Positions 41,746 through 50,571 of a stretch of DNA of 64,000 nucleotides are shown here, piece by piece (position 1 is the first letter of the stretch; the number at the start of each line of letters is the position of its first letter). The stretch is from Nonomuraea jiangxiensis (GTDB taxonomy: Bacteria > Actinomycetota > Actinomycetes > Streptosporangiales > Streptosporangiaceae). The stretch spans positions 62,001-126,000 of the forward strand of contig NZ_FNDJ01000023.1 in NCBI RefSeq assembly GCF_900099965.1, written 5' to 3'. The notes below the pieces were generated by a model. It made no database searches and was not told the DNA's origin. It saw only the letters and a program-made list of their open reading frames with translations. The position numbers were made by a program, and so were the translations under genes.

Positions 41746-42669
41746 ATGTGGGAAGCGATCGAGCTGCACGAGATCAGGACGTTTCTGACGTTGGCGGAGG
41801 AGTTGCATTTCGGGCGGACCGCCGAGCGGCTGCACCTGACCCAGTCACGCGTCAGCCAGGTCATCCGCGAGCTCGAACGACGTCTGGGCGGCACGCTCTT
41901 CGAGCGCAGCAGCCGCCGGGTGATGCTGGCCCCTCTCGGCGAGAAGCTGCTGCAGCGCATCCGTCCGCACTACGAGGGCCTGCACGCCGCGCTGGCGGAG
42001 GTCGCTGAGGCTGCGGGAGGCGTCACGGGGCGGGTCCGCGTCGGCCTGGCGACGCTGATGGCCGGAGGTGACCGGCTGGCGGAGATCGCCCGGACCTTCG
42101 AGAGGCGTCATCCAGGGTGCCGGGTGCAACTGGTCGACATCGGGCACGACCGTCCGCTGCTCGGGCGGCTCGACGACGACATCCACCTGCTGGCCATCCG
42201 CCTGCCGATCACCCAGCCCGGATACACGGTCGGCCCGGTGCTGACCGAGGAGCCGCGCGTCGTCATGGTGGCCCGCAATCATCGGTTGGCGACCCGCGAG
42301 GCCGTGACCTTCGAGGACCTGGCGGGCGAGACCGTCGTCAGCATCCCGAACGCGCCCGAGGAGATCATCGCCGAGCTCTATCCGGCGCGCACGCCGAGCG
42401 GCCGGCCGATTCACCGAGGACCGCGACTGATGTCGATGCCCGAGATCCTGGCGCATGTCGCGCTCGGGGAGATCGTGCATCCGACCGTGATGTCCACGGA
42501 GAGGTACTACCGCCACCCGGACGTGGTCACCGTGCCGATGCCCACCGAAAGGTTGTCGCGCAGTGGGCTGGTCTGGCGCACCGGCAGGCTCGGGCCTGCC
42601 GCGCAGGCCTTCGTCGCCGTGGTTGAGGAACTGCTCGCCAGGACCGACGACGGTCCCGGGTCGTCCTGA
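41746..42669 (+). CDS. LysR-family transcriptional regulator
   Basis: 307 aa, ATG 41746 (GGAAGGGG upstream). HTH: ELHEIRTFLTLAEELHFGRT, AERLHLTQSRVSQVIRELER, RLGGTLFERSSRRVMLAPLG. Effector domain from GRVRVGLATLMAGGDRLAEI. Intact, unlike the decayed LysR 0.5 kb upstream. It may control the SnoaL-like gene downstream, which is on the same strand 233 bases further, or the cupin remnant; both are guesses. Confidence 0.92.
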   Translation: MWEAIELHEIRTFLTLAEELHFGRTAERLHLTQSRVSQVIRELERRLGGTLFERSSRRVMLAPLGEKLLQRIRPHYEGLHAALAEVAEAAGGVTGRVRVGLATLMAGGDRLAEIARTFERRHPGCRVQLVDIGHDRPLLGRLDDDIHLLAIRLPITQPGYTVGPVLTEEPRVVMVARNHRLATREAVTFEDLAGETVVSIPNAPEEIIAELYPARTPSGRPIHRGPRLMSMPEILAHVALGEIVHPTVMSTERYYRHPDVVTVPMPTERLSRSGLVWRTGRLGPAAQAFVAVVEELLARTDDGPGSS

Positions 42670-42902
42670 CCCAGGTGAGTCGCCCTCCGATCGATGAGCC
42701 GTACGACTGGCTGCTATGAGGAATCGCCGGTTGATCGACATCCGGCTGTCCCCCCACCATTGGCAGAGCCGGTCCATTGCCGACCGGACCGATAAAAGTG
42801 GGGATCTGACGCTCGGTGCGCCGGCACCGCCGAACGCTTGGGCAATCTCCGTTCGGAACGCACTTCTCACTACCGCACTTATGAACCAAGAGGAGCGATC
42901 AG

Positions 42903-43334
42903 ATGAGCCAGTCGACCCAGCAGTTGGGCGTCGGCCACGTTGCCACAGTCCGGGAGTTCTTCCGGCTGCTGTCTGTCAAGGACGTGACGGGGTGGGGCAC
43001 CCTGTGGCACGCGGACGCGGTGATCACGGTGCCTTACCCGCCGGAGGGATTCGCCTCGGCCATCCGTGGCAAGGAGGACATCGTCAACGGCTTCCACCAC
43101 CTGATGGGCAACTTCGAGACCTTCAACGCCCAAATCACCGGCATCTATCCCGCGGCCGACTCCGACGCCGTCTGTGTCGAATACCGCAACGTCGCCACCC
43201 TGATCGGCGGAACGGAATACACCAACGACAATATCGCCGTTTTCCGTTTCACCGATGGCCTGATCAGCGAATACCACGACTACTTCGATCCTCGCCGCTT
43301 CCAGGTCGTCGTGGACGCCCTGCCGAAGGCCTGA
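42903..43334 (+). CDS. SnoaL-like nuclear transport factor 2-fold protein
   Basis: 143 aa, ATG 42903 with GAGGAG upstream. VREFFRLLSVKDVTGWGTLW then HADAVITVPYPPEGF, a conserved FR-IRGKEDIVNGF-type segment (SAIRGKEDIVNGFHHLM) and the final strands YTNDNIAVFRFTDGLISEYH then DYFDPRRF, which matches polyketide-cyclase/ketosteroid-isomerase-like NTF2 proteins. The DYFDP ending is typical for the EthD/SnoaL_2 branch. Substrate unknown. Confidence 0.85.
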   Translation: MSQSTQQLGVGHVATVREFFRLLSVKDVTGWGTLWHADAVITVPYPPEGFASAIRGKEDIVNGFHHLMGNFETFNAQITGIYPAADSDAVCVEYRNVATLIGGTEYTNDNIAVFRFTDGLISEYHDYFDPRRFQVVVDALPKA

Positions 43335-43395
43335 CGGCAAAACGCGAAACCGATCTGCCGTGGCGGGACGACCCGCTCGCCACAAGTAGCCATAT

Positions 43396-43863
43396 CTACT
43401 GGCGGTGGCGACCCTTCTGCACGGAGGTCGTGTCGACGTCGGCGGGGTTGCCGCCTGAGCTGATCGGCCGAAGCTCTGGAAGCGGGAGACCACGTTCGTC
43501 GACGAGGACGGAGTGGGTCTCGTCGGGGGCGAAAGCATGGCGTTCGCCCCACTGGCGCAGGGCCACGATGACGGTGAACAGGTCGCGCCCGGCAGGGGTG
43601 AGTGTGTAGAGCTGCCGCCTGCCCGATGGCGCGGTCCGCCGGTCGAGCACGCCGCGCTCGACCAGCCGGCGGAGCCGGTCGGTGAGGATGTTGCGGGCGA
43701 TGCCGGTGCGCTGCTGGAAGTCGGTGAACGCGCTCGCGCCGTCCATGGCGTCGCGGACGATGAGCAGGCTCCAACGGTCACCGATCAGGTCGAGGGTCCG
43801 CGCCACCGGGCAGGTCTGGTCGGTCCAGGTCACGTCCTCGGCATTGATCGCGGTCTGAGGCAT
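43396..43863 (-). CDS. HxlR-family transcriptional regulator
   Basis: 155 aa from ATG 43863 with CGGGAG upstream; an in-frame ATG at 43896 is also possible. Winged helix with the family pattern: CPVARTLDLIGDRWSLLIVR (N-terminal Cys, GDRW), FTDFQQRTGIARNILTDRLR, VLDRRTAPSGRRQLYTLTPA. The N-terminal Cys in TCPVARTL is a common redox- or electrophile-sensing residue in this family. Divergent from the MFS gene; an inverted repeat lies in between. Confidence 0.92.
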   Translation of the reverse strand: MPQTAINAEDVTWTDQTCPVARTLDLIGDRWSLLIVRDAMDGASAFTDFQQRTGIARNILTDRLRRLVERGVLDRRTAPSGRRQLYTLTPAGRDLFTVIVALRQWGERHAFAPDETHSVLVDERGLPLPELRPISSGGNPADVDTTSVQKGRHRQ

Positions 43864-43911
43864 CACGGCTCCCGAAGAGTTGCTGTTTGAAACCATTCTT
43901 CCGTACTCTCG

Positions 43912-43936
43912 AATCAGTTGCAATGTGCTACTGATT
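43912..43936. promoter_or_regulatory. operator-like inverted repeat between HxlR and MFS genes
   Basis: AATCAGT (43912-43918) and ACTGATT (43930-43936) form a perfect 7-base inverted repeat over an 11-base AT-rich centre. It lies 12 bases before the MFS start and about 48 before the HxlR start, so a bound HxlR dimer would block both. Confidence 0.65.
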
Positions 43937-43948
43937 GAGGGGGAGCGA

Positions 43949-45151
43949 GTGGGCCTGACCATTGGCCGAAGGACCTTGTTCGCCGCGACCTGCGCGGTCG
44001 CCGTCGCGAGCATCTACGCCGCGCAGCCGGTGCTCGCCCAGATCGGAAGCGATCTGGGCGTGCCGGAGGCTCACCTGGGATGGGTCGTCGCCGCCGGGCA
44101 GCTCGGCTATCTGGCGGGACTGGCCGTTCTCGTCCCGCTGGGCGACATGATCGATCGGCGCAGGCTCATGGCGGGGCACCTTCTGCTGACCGCGGCCGGT
44201 GCGGCGCTGGCCGCGACAGCCACTCGGACCTGGGTGCTGCTTGCCGGGCTGGTGGTCGCGGGCCTGTTCGCGGTCGTCGTGCAGACGACGGTCGCCTACG
44301 CCGCCGCCCTGTCCACGCCCGAGGAACGCGGCCGCAACCTCGGCGTGGTGACCTCCGGCGTCGTCATCGGCATTCTCGGAGCACGGGTCGCGGCCGGCGC
44401 GCTGGCCGCGGTGTGGGGCTGGCGCAGCGTGTACGTCGCGCTCGCCGTGCTCCTGGTGACGTTGGCGTTCCTCGTCCTGAGAACCCTGCCGCCGGACACG
44501 CGCGCCGACCACGCCACGTATCGACAGGTGCTGACATCGCTGGGCGGACTGTTCCGCGAGCGCCTGTTCATCTCGCGCGGGCTGATCGCGTTCTTCCTGT
44601 TCGCCTCCTTCGGCACGCTGTGGAGCGGCCTGGCGCTACCGCTCGCGGCGGCCCCGTGGCATCTGAGCACGGCGCAGATCGGCCTGTTCGGCCTTGCCGG
44701 CCTGGCCGGCGCTCTCGGCGCCGCCCGGGCGGGACTCTCGGCCGACACCGGACGCGCGAGCGCCGTGACCGGCGGAGCGCTCGTCCTCCTCGCCGCCTCA
44801 TGGCTGGCCATCGGGCAAGCGTCGTGGTCGCTGTGGCTCGTCGTCATCGGCGTGGTCGTGCTCGACTTCGCCGTCCAAGCCGTGCACGTGAGCAATCAGC
44901 ACCTGCTCACGATGACCCACCCGCACCGCACCAGCAGCGTCATCGGCGGCTACATGATCTTCTACTCCCTCGGCTCCGCCCTCGGCGCCACCACCACGAC
45001 CACCGTGTTCGCCGGCGCCGAATGGACCGGCTCCAGCATCCTGGGCGCTGCCTTCGCGGCCTGCGCGCTCGCCGTCTGGGCATCCAGCCGCCGCGTGGCG
45101 ACCGGCCCGCACCTGCCCCTGAAGGACCCGCAGCGAGCAAGCCGGCCATGA
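43949..45151 (+). CDS. MFS transporter (12 helices)
   Basis: 400 aa from GTG 43949 with GAGGGGG upstream. Helix 1 carries YAAQPVLAQIGSDLGVPEAH, and the helix 2-3 loop reads PLGDMIDRRRLMAGHLL, both typical of the YnfM/arabinose-efflux-like DHA branch. VSNQHLLTMTHPHRTSSVIG in the last third is also typical. Likely exports a toxic small molecule whose presence is sensed by the HxlR regulator. The frame opens earlier (43880), but that would overlap the divergent regulator and the operator. Confidence 0.9.
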   Translation: MGLTIGRRTLFAATCAVAVASIYAAQPVLAQIGSDLGVPEAHLGWVVAAGQLGYLAGLAVLVPLGDMIDRRRLMAGHLLLTAAGAALAATATRTWVLLAGLVVAGLFAVVVQTTVAYAAALSTPEERGRNLGVVTSGVVIGILGARVAAGALAAVWGWRSVYVALAVLLVTLAFLVLRTLPPDTRADHATYRQVLTSLGGLFRERLFISRGLIAFFLFASFGTLWSGLALPLAAAPWHLSTAQIGLFGLAGLAGALGAARAGLSADTGRASAVTGGALVLLAASWLAIGQASWSLWLVVIGVVVLDFAVQAVHVSNQHLLTMTHPHRTSSVIGGYMIFYSLGSALGATTTTTVFAGAEWTGSSILGAAFAACALAVWASSRRVATGPHLPLKDPQRASRP

Positions 45152-45290
45152 CCCCCGGACTCCATGCCGGCGGGCACCGGCCTGGGCCCGCGTCGACGCC
45201 TGCCGGCGCTGTGCCGCTCTGGTGGAGTCCGGCGACTACGCGGCTCTGGGCGAGGTGATGAGCGGTGTCGCTGGGGCAATCGGGCCTTCT

Positions 45291-45860
45291 TCAGGCCTTG
45301 AAGCCGGCCAGCAGACCGTCCAGCGCCGACTTGATGCGGTCGGCGGTCACCTCGCCGGCGCGGAGACGGTGGGCCAGCAGGGGAGCGGCCAGCGGGGCCA
45401 GGAGGGCGTCCGCCAGGCAGAAGGCGTCGGCGTCCGGGTCGACCTGGGCGATGAGCATCGTCAGGTGGCTGTGGTAGAGATCGTACGCGGCGCCGAACCG
45501 GGCCAGCGGGGTCGCCGTCTCGGCCATGACCAGCAGGTCGAGCTGGGCCGTGGTGCGGTCGACCAAGGCATGCAGGAAGGCCCGGATCCGGGTGAGGCCG
45601 GGCGCGCCGGGGCCCAGCGGTGGCGGCCCTTCGATGAACGCCGCCTGGAACTCCCGCTCGCGCTCGTCGATCAGCGCGTACGCGAGCCCTGACCGGTCGC
45701 CGAAGCGGCGGTAGAGCGTGCCCACTCCGACGCCGGCCGCGGTGGCCACGTCCGCCATCGCGAGGGCTTCGACGCCGCGGGCCGCGACGATCTCGCCGGC
45801 CGCGGTGAGGATCTTGGCGCGGTTGCGGGCGGCGTCCGCCCTTTCGCGCTTCGCGCCCAT
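45291..45860 (-). CDS. TetR-family transcriptional regulator
   Basis: 189 aa. HTH: NRAKILTAAGEIVAARGVEA, LAMADVATAAGVGVGTLYRR, FGDRSGLAYALIDE. Convergent with the MFS gene and divergent from the SDR/SMR operon at 46037, with a promoter and palindrome in the 176-base gap. Probably represses that operon. Confidence 0.92.
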   Translation of the reverse strand: MGAKRERADAARNRAKILTAAGEIVAARGVEALAMADVATAAGVGVGTLYRRFGDRSGLAYALIDEREREFQAAFIEGPPPLGPGAPGLTRIRAFLHALVDRTTAQLDLLVMAETATPLARFGAAYDLYHSHLTMLIAQVDPDADAFCLADALLAPLAAPLLAHRLRAGEVTADRIKSALDGLLAGFKA

Positions 45861-45964
45861 TGACCACCTCCTTCGGGCCGGACGTCAGCCTAACGGAACT
45901 CGGTTCGCTTCTCCCTCAGGCGTCCTGGCCACGGGCGCGGCCCCACCATGGCCCAGCCGACGCC

Positions 45965-46003
45965 TTGACATCCGGAACGGATTCCGCTTCGATTAAGCGG
46001 AAT
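45965..46003 (+). promoter_or_regulatory. promoter with overlapping palindromic operator for the SDR/SMR operon
   Basis: TTGACA (45965-45970) is a consensus -35. Seventeen bases on stands TTCGAT (45988-45993) as -10. A perfect 9-base inverted repeat, ATTCCGCTT (45981-45989) and AAGCGGAAT (45995-46003) with a five-base centre, covers the -10. This is a classic repressor-blocks-polymerase arrangement, and the divergent TetR gene is the natural candidate. Confidence 0.75.
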
Positions 46004-46036
46004 TGATTCCGATTAATCGCCGGACGGAGAACACGC

Positions 46037-46768
46037 ATGGCACGCAGAGTCGCCCTCGTCACCGGAGGCAGCCGGGGGATCGGAGCCGCGATCGCCAGAC
46101 GACTGGCGAGCGACGGCATGGACGTGGGGATCACCTACGAGCACGCCGTTCACCGCGCCGCCGAGACCGTCGCGGCCGTCAAAGCCGTGGGCGCGCGAGG
46201 GACGGCGGTCGCCGCTCCGGCAACCGACCCGGCCGCGCTGGCCGGCGCCGTGGACCACGTCGTGGCCACATTCGGACGGCTGGACGTCCTGGTGAACAAC
46301 GCGGGCATCGCCGTCTACGGCCCCCTGGAGGCCGTGACGCTGGAGGACCTCGACCGGGCGCTCGCCGTACACGTACGCGCGTGCTTCGTGCTCGCCCAGG
46401 CCGCAGTCCGGCACATGGGAGAGGGCGGCAGGGTGATCAACATCGGCAGCAGCCTGGCCGAGCGCGTCCCCTACCCGGGCTGGACCTTGTACGCGATGAG
46501 CAAATCGGCGCTGAGCGGCCTCACCAAGGGCCTCGCCCGCGACCTCGGCCCACGGGGCATCACGGCCAACCTCGTTCACCCCGGCTCGACCGACACCGAA
46601 ATGAACCCCGCCGACGGGCCGGACGCCGAAGAGGAGCGCCAGTACACGGCCCTGAACCGGTACTGCACTCCTGACGACATCGCCGCCACGGTGGCACACC
46701 TCGCCGGAGACGGAGGCCGCAACATCACCGGCGCGGCCATCGCCGTCGACGCCGGCACGACCGCGTAA
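46037..46768 (+). CDS. SDR-family oxidoreductase (FabG-like)
   Basis: 243 aa classical SDR. VALVTGGSRGIGAAIARRLA (residues 5-24), LVNNAGIAVYGPLEAVTLED, Ser in NIGSSLAERVPYP, catalytic YAMSKSALSGLTKGLARDLG and the C-terminal ITGAAIAVDAGTTA. All catalytic residues present. Reduces a ketone or aldehyde with NADPH (Arg after GGSRGIG; substrate unknown). First gene after the TTGACA promoter, five bases before the SMR gene. Confidence 0.92.
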   Translation: MARRVALVTGGSRGIGAAIARRLASDGMDVGITYEHAVHRAAETVAAVKAVGARGTAVAAPATDPAALAGAVDHVVATFGRLDVLVNNAGIAVYGPLEAVTLEDLDRALAVHVRACFVLAQAAVRHMGEGGRVINIGSSLAERVPYPGWTLYAMSKSALSGLTKGLARDLGPRGITANLVHPGSTDTEMNPADGPDAEEERQYTALNRYCTPDDIAATVAHLAGDGGRNITGAAIAVDAGTTA

Positions 46769-46773
46769 CCGCG

Positions 46774-47091
46774 ATGGCCTGGCTGCTGCTCATCGGAGCC
46801 GCCCTGCTGGAGATCGTCTGGGCCACGGCCCTGGAGCGCTCCGACGGCTTCACCCGGCCGTGGCCGTCGGTCCTCGGCGTGACCGCCGCGGCGCTGAGCT
46901 TCGTCCTGCTCTCGTTCGCCCTGCGCCAGTTGCCGATGGGCACCGCCTACGCGGTGTGGGTCGGGATCGGCGCGGTCGGCGTGGCCGCCGTCGGCATCCT
47001 CGTCCTGGGCGAAAGCGTCGCACCGCTCCGGCTGGCATGTCTGGGTCTGATCCTCGCCGGAGTCATCGGGCTGCGGCTCCTGACCGAGTAA
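46774..47091 (+). CDS. small multidrug resistance family transporter, Gdx/SugE-like
   Basis: 105 aa, four helices. Begins AWLLLIGAALLEIVWATALE with the membrane Glu (E13) that couples H+ to substrate; GTAYAVWVGIGAVG (about residues 57-70) and the ending AGVIGLRLLTE agree better with SugE/Gdx than with EmrE-type proteins (VWVGIGAVG-A). Gdx proteins export guanidinium. No guanidine riboswitch was seen upstream; instead it lies behind an SDR gene under a TetR-type operator, so a different cation or hydrophobic amine is possible. Confidence 0.88.
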   Translation: MAWLLLIGAALLEIVWATALERSDGFTRPWPSVLGVTAAALSFVLLSFALRQLPMGTAYAVWVGIGAVGVAAVGILVLGESVAPLRLACLGLILAGVIGLRLLTE

Positions 47092-47218
47092 GGCGCGACC
47101 GGCGCCGCGCCCGTCGCATCGACTCGCCAACCGGTAAGGCGGGGTCGTCGTCGTGTGGCCCGGCAGCGAGCAGATCGCCGGAGACCGGGTGACCCCATCG
47201 ACCGTTAGGATCGTCCGC

Positions 47219-48163
47219 GTGGACCTGGACGACATCGCCGCCCGGCTCGGGGTATCCGTCGAGGACGTCGAGCGCGTGCACCGGCTCGCCGGCGACCGGC
47301 CGTCGGCTCCGCTGCCGGCCAAGGCCGACGCGCCCGCCATCCTCGACCGGCTCGCGGTGCGGCCGGACGACGCCGACGAGATCATGGCGGGCTGGCCCGA
47401 CCCGGACTCTCCCCTGTGGACTCCGGAGCTGCGCTGGCTGCTCGACCGCTCGATCGCCCTGGTCCGTGCCGATCTCGGGGGCTATGGCTGGCTGTCGCCC
47501 GGTCCGGAGCTGCCGCGCGAGCGGGGCCCAGCCTGGCGGCATCTCTACGTGTACACGTACCTGGCCCTGGTCGACGTCGTCACGGGATACCACCGCGACC
47601 ACGGCATCGCCGACGCCGTGACGTGGTCGACCCTCGCGGACCTGGGCCGCAACCTCGCGATCGACCGGCGGATGCGCCGCGAGGGCTGGCCGGTCATGCA
47701 GAGCTGGCTGACGCTGCACGCGCGCGGCGGCATCTACGAGCTGGGCCGGCTGCAGCACCACCGCGGCGGCACCGCCATCAACCTGCACATCCCCGAGTCG
47801 GGGCCGATGACCCCGGAGGCGGTCGAGGCGTCGCTCGACGAGGCCCGCGCGTTCTTCCCGCATCACTTTCCCGACGAGTGCTACACAACGTTCACCTGCG
47901 GCTCGTGGCTCCTCGACCCGCAACTGCTGGAATACCTGCCCGAGGACTCCAACATCGTCCGGTTCCAGCGCAGGTTCGAGCTGGAGCCCTACGAGGAGCC
48001 GGAAGGGGTGGACGCCGACGTCGAGGTGCTGCGGTTCGTGTTCCGCACCCTGACCACGCCGCTCGACCAGCTGCCGCGCCGTACCGCGCTCCAGCGCGCG
48101 ATCATCGACCACCTGAAGGCCGGCCGCCACTGGCAGGTCCGCCGCGGCAGCTTCCCGATCTAG
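47219..48163 (+). CDS. acyltransferase-domain protein (DUF5596-type)
   Basis: 314 aa from GTG 47219. N-terminal helical part (DLDDIAARLGVSVEDVERVH) and a GNAT-like C-terminal half with WLTLHARGGIYELGRLQHHR, TAINLHIPESGPMTPEAVEA, FPDECYTTFTCGSWLLDPQL. This order is seen in a large actinomycete family annotated as acyltransferases. Acetyl acceptor unknown. The frame is open back to 47153, but the usual family start corresponds to VDLDDIA. Alone on its strand. Confidence 0.82.
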   Translation: MDLDDIAARLGVSVEDVERVHRLAGDRPSAPLPAKADAPAILDRLAVRPDDADEIMAGWPDPDSPLWTPELRWLLDRSIALVRADLGGYGWLSPGPELPRERGPAWRHLYVYTYLALVDVVTGYHRDHGIADAVTWSTLADLGRNLAIDRRMRREGWPVMQSWLTLHARGGIYELGRLQHHRGGTAINLHIPESGPMTPEAVEASLDEARAFFPHHFPDECYTTFTCGSWLLDPQLLEYLPEDSNIVRFQRRFELEPYEEPEGVDADVEVLRFVFRTLTTPLDQLPRRTALQRAIIDHLKAGRHWQVRRGSFPI

Positions 48164-48199
48164 CCAGGGCTCCTCGCCGGTCCGGCCGATGCCGGCGGG

Positions 48200-49336
48200 T
48201 CAGCGGACCAGCCGGAAGAACGTGCGGATGTCGGTGACCAGCAGGTCCGGTGCCTCCATCGCGGCGAAGTGGCCGCCCCGGTCGAACTCCGACCAGTGGA
48301 GTACGTTGTGCTCGCGCTCGGCGATGCGGCGGATCGCGGCGTCGCCCGGGAAGACCGCCACCCCGGTGGGAACCTCGGACTTCTCGACGGGCTGACCCCA
48401 GTCGGCCGCGCCCTCCTTGTAGAGGCGGGCGGACGACCCCGCGGTGCCGGTGAGCCAGTAGATGGTGACGTCGGTGAGCATCTGGTCGCGGTCCACGGCC
48501 TCTTCGGGGAGGTCGTGGGCGGGGTCGGTCCACTCCTTGAACTTCTCCACGATCCAGGCCAGCTGGCCGGCGGGGGAGTCATGCAGGCCGAAGGCGAGCG
48601 TCTGCGGGCGGGTCGACTGGATCATGGCGTAACCCGAGCTGTCCTGGTCGGTGTAGAGGGCCAGCCGGGCCTGCTCCGCCTCCGTGAGGCCCTCCAGTTC
48701 GTCAGGCTGGAAGGTCGGGAAGCCCAGGGCGCCGTTGACGTGCACGCCGATGACCTTGTCCGGTGCGACACGGCCGAGTTCGGGGGAGACCACTGCGCCG
48801 GTGTCGCCTCCCTGGGCGCCGTACCGGTCGTAGCCGAGGCGGCTCATCAGCTCGGCCCAGGCGCGGGCCACCCGGCGCGGGCTCCAGCCGGTCTCGCGGG
48901 TGGGGCCGGAGAACCCGAAGCCGGGCAGGGAGGGCGCCACCACATGGAAGGCGTCGGCCGGGTCGCCGCCGTGGGCGCCGGGGTCGGTGAGCGGGCCGAT
49001 GATCTTCATGAACTCGGCGATCGAACCGGGCCAGCCGTGCGTGAGGATCAGCGGGATCGCGTCCGGCTCGGGGGAGCGGACGTGCAGGAAGTGGATGTTC
49101 TGGCCGTCGATCTCGGTGGTGAACTGCGGGTACTCGTTGAGCGCCGTCTCGTGCTTGCGCCAGTCGTACGCCGTCTGCCAGTACTCCGCCAGTTCCTTCG
49201 CATATGAGGAGGGGACGCCGTACGACCAGCCGGTGCCGGGCAGCTCGTCCGGCCAGCGGGTGCGGGCCAGACGGTCGCGGAGGTCGTCCAGGTCGGCCTG
49301 CGGGATGTCGATGCGGAACGGGTTGATTTTCGTCAT
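48200..49336 (-). CDS. epoxide hydrolase (microsomal EH-like, EHN domain)
   Basis: 378 aa from ATG 49336. N-terminal EHN domain (PFRIDIPQADLDDLRDRLAR, WPDELPGTGWSYGVPSSYAK, YWQTAYDWRKHETALNEYPQ), then alpha/beta hydrolase: oxyanion LTHGWPGSIAEFMKII, nucleophile Asp in YGAQGGDTGAVVSPEL (G-G-D-x-G), and C-terminal His in FDRGGHFAAMEAP. Complete and distinct from the frameshifted 13.8-kb epoxide hydrolase, which is of the soluble type. Opens epoxides to diols. Divergent from the WYL regulator (about 55 bases), which may control it. Confidence 0.93.
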   Translation of the reverse strand: MTKINPFRIDIPQADLDDLRDRLARTRWPDELPGTGWSYGVPSSYAKELAEYWQTAYDWRKHETALNEYPQFTTEIDGQNIHFLHVRSPEPDAIPLILTHGWPGSIAEFMKIIGPLTDPGAHGGDPADAFHVVAPSLPGFGFSGPTRETGWSPRRVARAWAELMSRLGYDRYGAQGGDTGAVVSPELGRVAPDKVIGVHVNGALGFPTFQPDELEGLTEAEQARLALYTDQDSSGYAMIQSTRPQTLAFGLHDSPAGQLAWIVEKFKEWTDPAHDLPEEAVDRDQMLTDVTIYWLTGTAGSSARLYKEGAADWGQPVEKSEVPTGVAVFPGDAAIRRIAEREHNVLHWSEFDRGGHFAAMEAPDLLVTDIRTFFRLVR

Positions 49337-49390
49337 GCCCACGACGTTAGGGGCCGGTTAGGTCGAGTTCGGTCCTAGGTTGCGGGCAAC

Positions 49391-50380
49391 ATGGGGAGCA
49401 TGCTGGAGACCTCGGCTCGACTGCTCAGATTGTTGTCCCTCCTGCAGACCCATCGGGACTGGTCCGGCGCGGAGCTGGCGGAGCGGCTCGGTGTCACGAT
49501 GCGAACCGTACGGCGGGATGTGGACCGGCTACGGGAACTGGGCTATCCCGTGCACGCCACGGCCGGCACGCCGGGTTACCGGCTCGGCGCCGGGTCCGAC
49601 CTGCCTCCGCTGCTGCTCGATGACGACGAGGCGGTCGCGGTCGCGGTGGGGCTGAGGACGGCCGCCGGCGGCACGGTCGCCGGAATCGAGGAGACGTCCG
49701 TACGGGCGCTCGCGAAGCTCGAACGGGTGCTGCCCTCGCGGCTGCGGCACCGCGTTCACGCGCTGCAGTCGATGACCGTGCCCATGACAGGGGCCGCGGT
49801 GCCGGTGGACCCCGAGGTGTTGACCGCCATCGCCGCGGCCTGCCGAGATCACGAGGGGCTGCGGTTCGACTACCGGTCGCACGAGGGTCAGGAGAGCCGC
49901 CGTTCAGCCGAGCCGCATCGGCTCGTGCATTCGGGGCGCCGCTGGTATCTCGTGGGCTGGGACATCGACAAGGAGGACTGGCGGACGTATCGGGTCGACC
50001 GGCTACGTCTGAGGACGCCGAACGGGCCGCGTTTCGTCCCCCGGGACCCGCCCGACGAGGACCTCGCCGCCTACATGTCCCGGGCTCTCTCCAGTGCTCC
50101 ATACCGCTATCAGGCGCGCTTCACCATGCATGCCCCGGCGGAGGTCGTGGCCGGGCACATGCCGCCGACGACGGGAACGGTGGAGCCCGTCGACGCGGAG
50201 ACCTGCGTCCTCCAGTGCGGCGCGAACAACCTCGACGAGATCGTCGTGTGGATCGCTCTGATGGACATCGGATTCGAGGTGCACGACCCGCCGGAGCTGG
50301 TCGAGCGGATCGGGGTCATGGCCGACCGCCTTCGAGCGGCATCGGGAACCGTGGGCGACGTCGGCCGCCCGCCCGGCTGA
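49391..50380 (+). CDS. WYL-domain transcriptional regulator
   Basis: 329 aa. HTH_11: SARLLRLLSLLQTHRDWSGA, ELAERLGVTMRTVRRDVDRL, RELGYPVHATAGTPGYRLGA. Then a WYL domain (about 140-230; EPHRLVHSGRRWYLVGWDID, KEDWRTYRVDRL) and the WCX C-terminal extension. WYL proteins sense nucleic-acid-like or small ligands. It is divergent from the epoxide hydrolase. ATG at 49391 or 49400. Confidence 0.93.
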   Translation: MGSMLETSARLLRLLSLLQTHRDWSGAELAERLGVTMRTVRRDVDRLRELGYPVHATAGTPGYRLGAGSDLPPLLLDDDEAVAVAVGLRTAAGGTVAGIEETSVRALAKLERVLPSRLRHRVHALQSMTVPMTGAAVPVDPEVLTAIAAACRDHEGLRFDYRSHEGQESRRSAEPHRLVHSGRRWYLVGWDIDKEDWRTYRVDRLRLRTPNGPRFVPRDPPDEDLAAYMSRALSSAPYRYQARFTMHAPAEVVAGHMPPTTGTVEPVDAETCVLQCGANNLDEIVVWIALMDIGFEVHDPPELVERIGVMADRLRAASGTVGDVGRPPG

Positions 50381-50450
50381 GAGGTCGGCGGGCGTCGCCG
50401 ATGCGGCTCCAGGGCGGTCACGTCGGTTATGGCCGCCTGCCTGGCCGCCC

Positions 50451-50550
50451 TTCGAAAACCCTTTCCAACCTCCTCCACGGCAACCGACGGCTGTCTACCG
50501 GCCCTTCCGCCATTGACAGCGCCACCGGATTCTTCTACGTTTCGAAAACC
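50451..50550. repeat. two direct repeats TTCGAAAACC
   Basis: TTCGAAAACC occurs at 50451-50460 (followed by CTTT) and again at 50541-50550 (followed by TTTTAGG), 90 bases apart, that is close to nine helical turns. The second copy sits right after the -10 hexamer. TTTCGAAA is a palindromic core often seen in LacI-family operators, so a repressor could hold a DNA loop across the promoter. Confidence 0.55.
50513..50541 (+). promoter_or_regulatory. sigma-70-type promoter for the glycoside hydrolase operon
   Basis: TTGACA (50513-50518), 17-base spacer, TACGTT (50536-50541). The -35 is consensus; the -10 keeps TA and the final T. It is about 200 bases before the first start codon and overlaps a TTCGAAAACC repeat at its downstream edge. 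Confidence 0.65.
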
Positions 50551-50571
50551 TTTTAGGTTGTTTCGGACGCC

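Noticed and set aside
49376..49400. Second promoter/operator in the short gap between epoxide hydrolase and WYL gene
   Set aside because: The roughly 55-base gap shows no convincing inverted repeat or -10/-35 pair.
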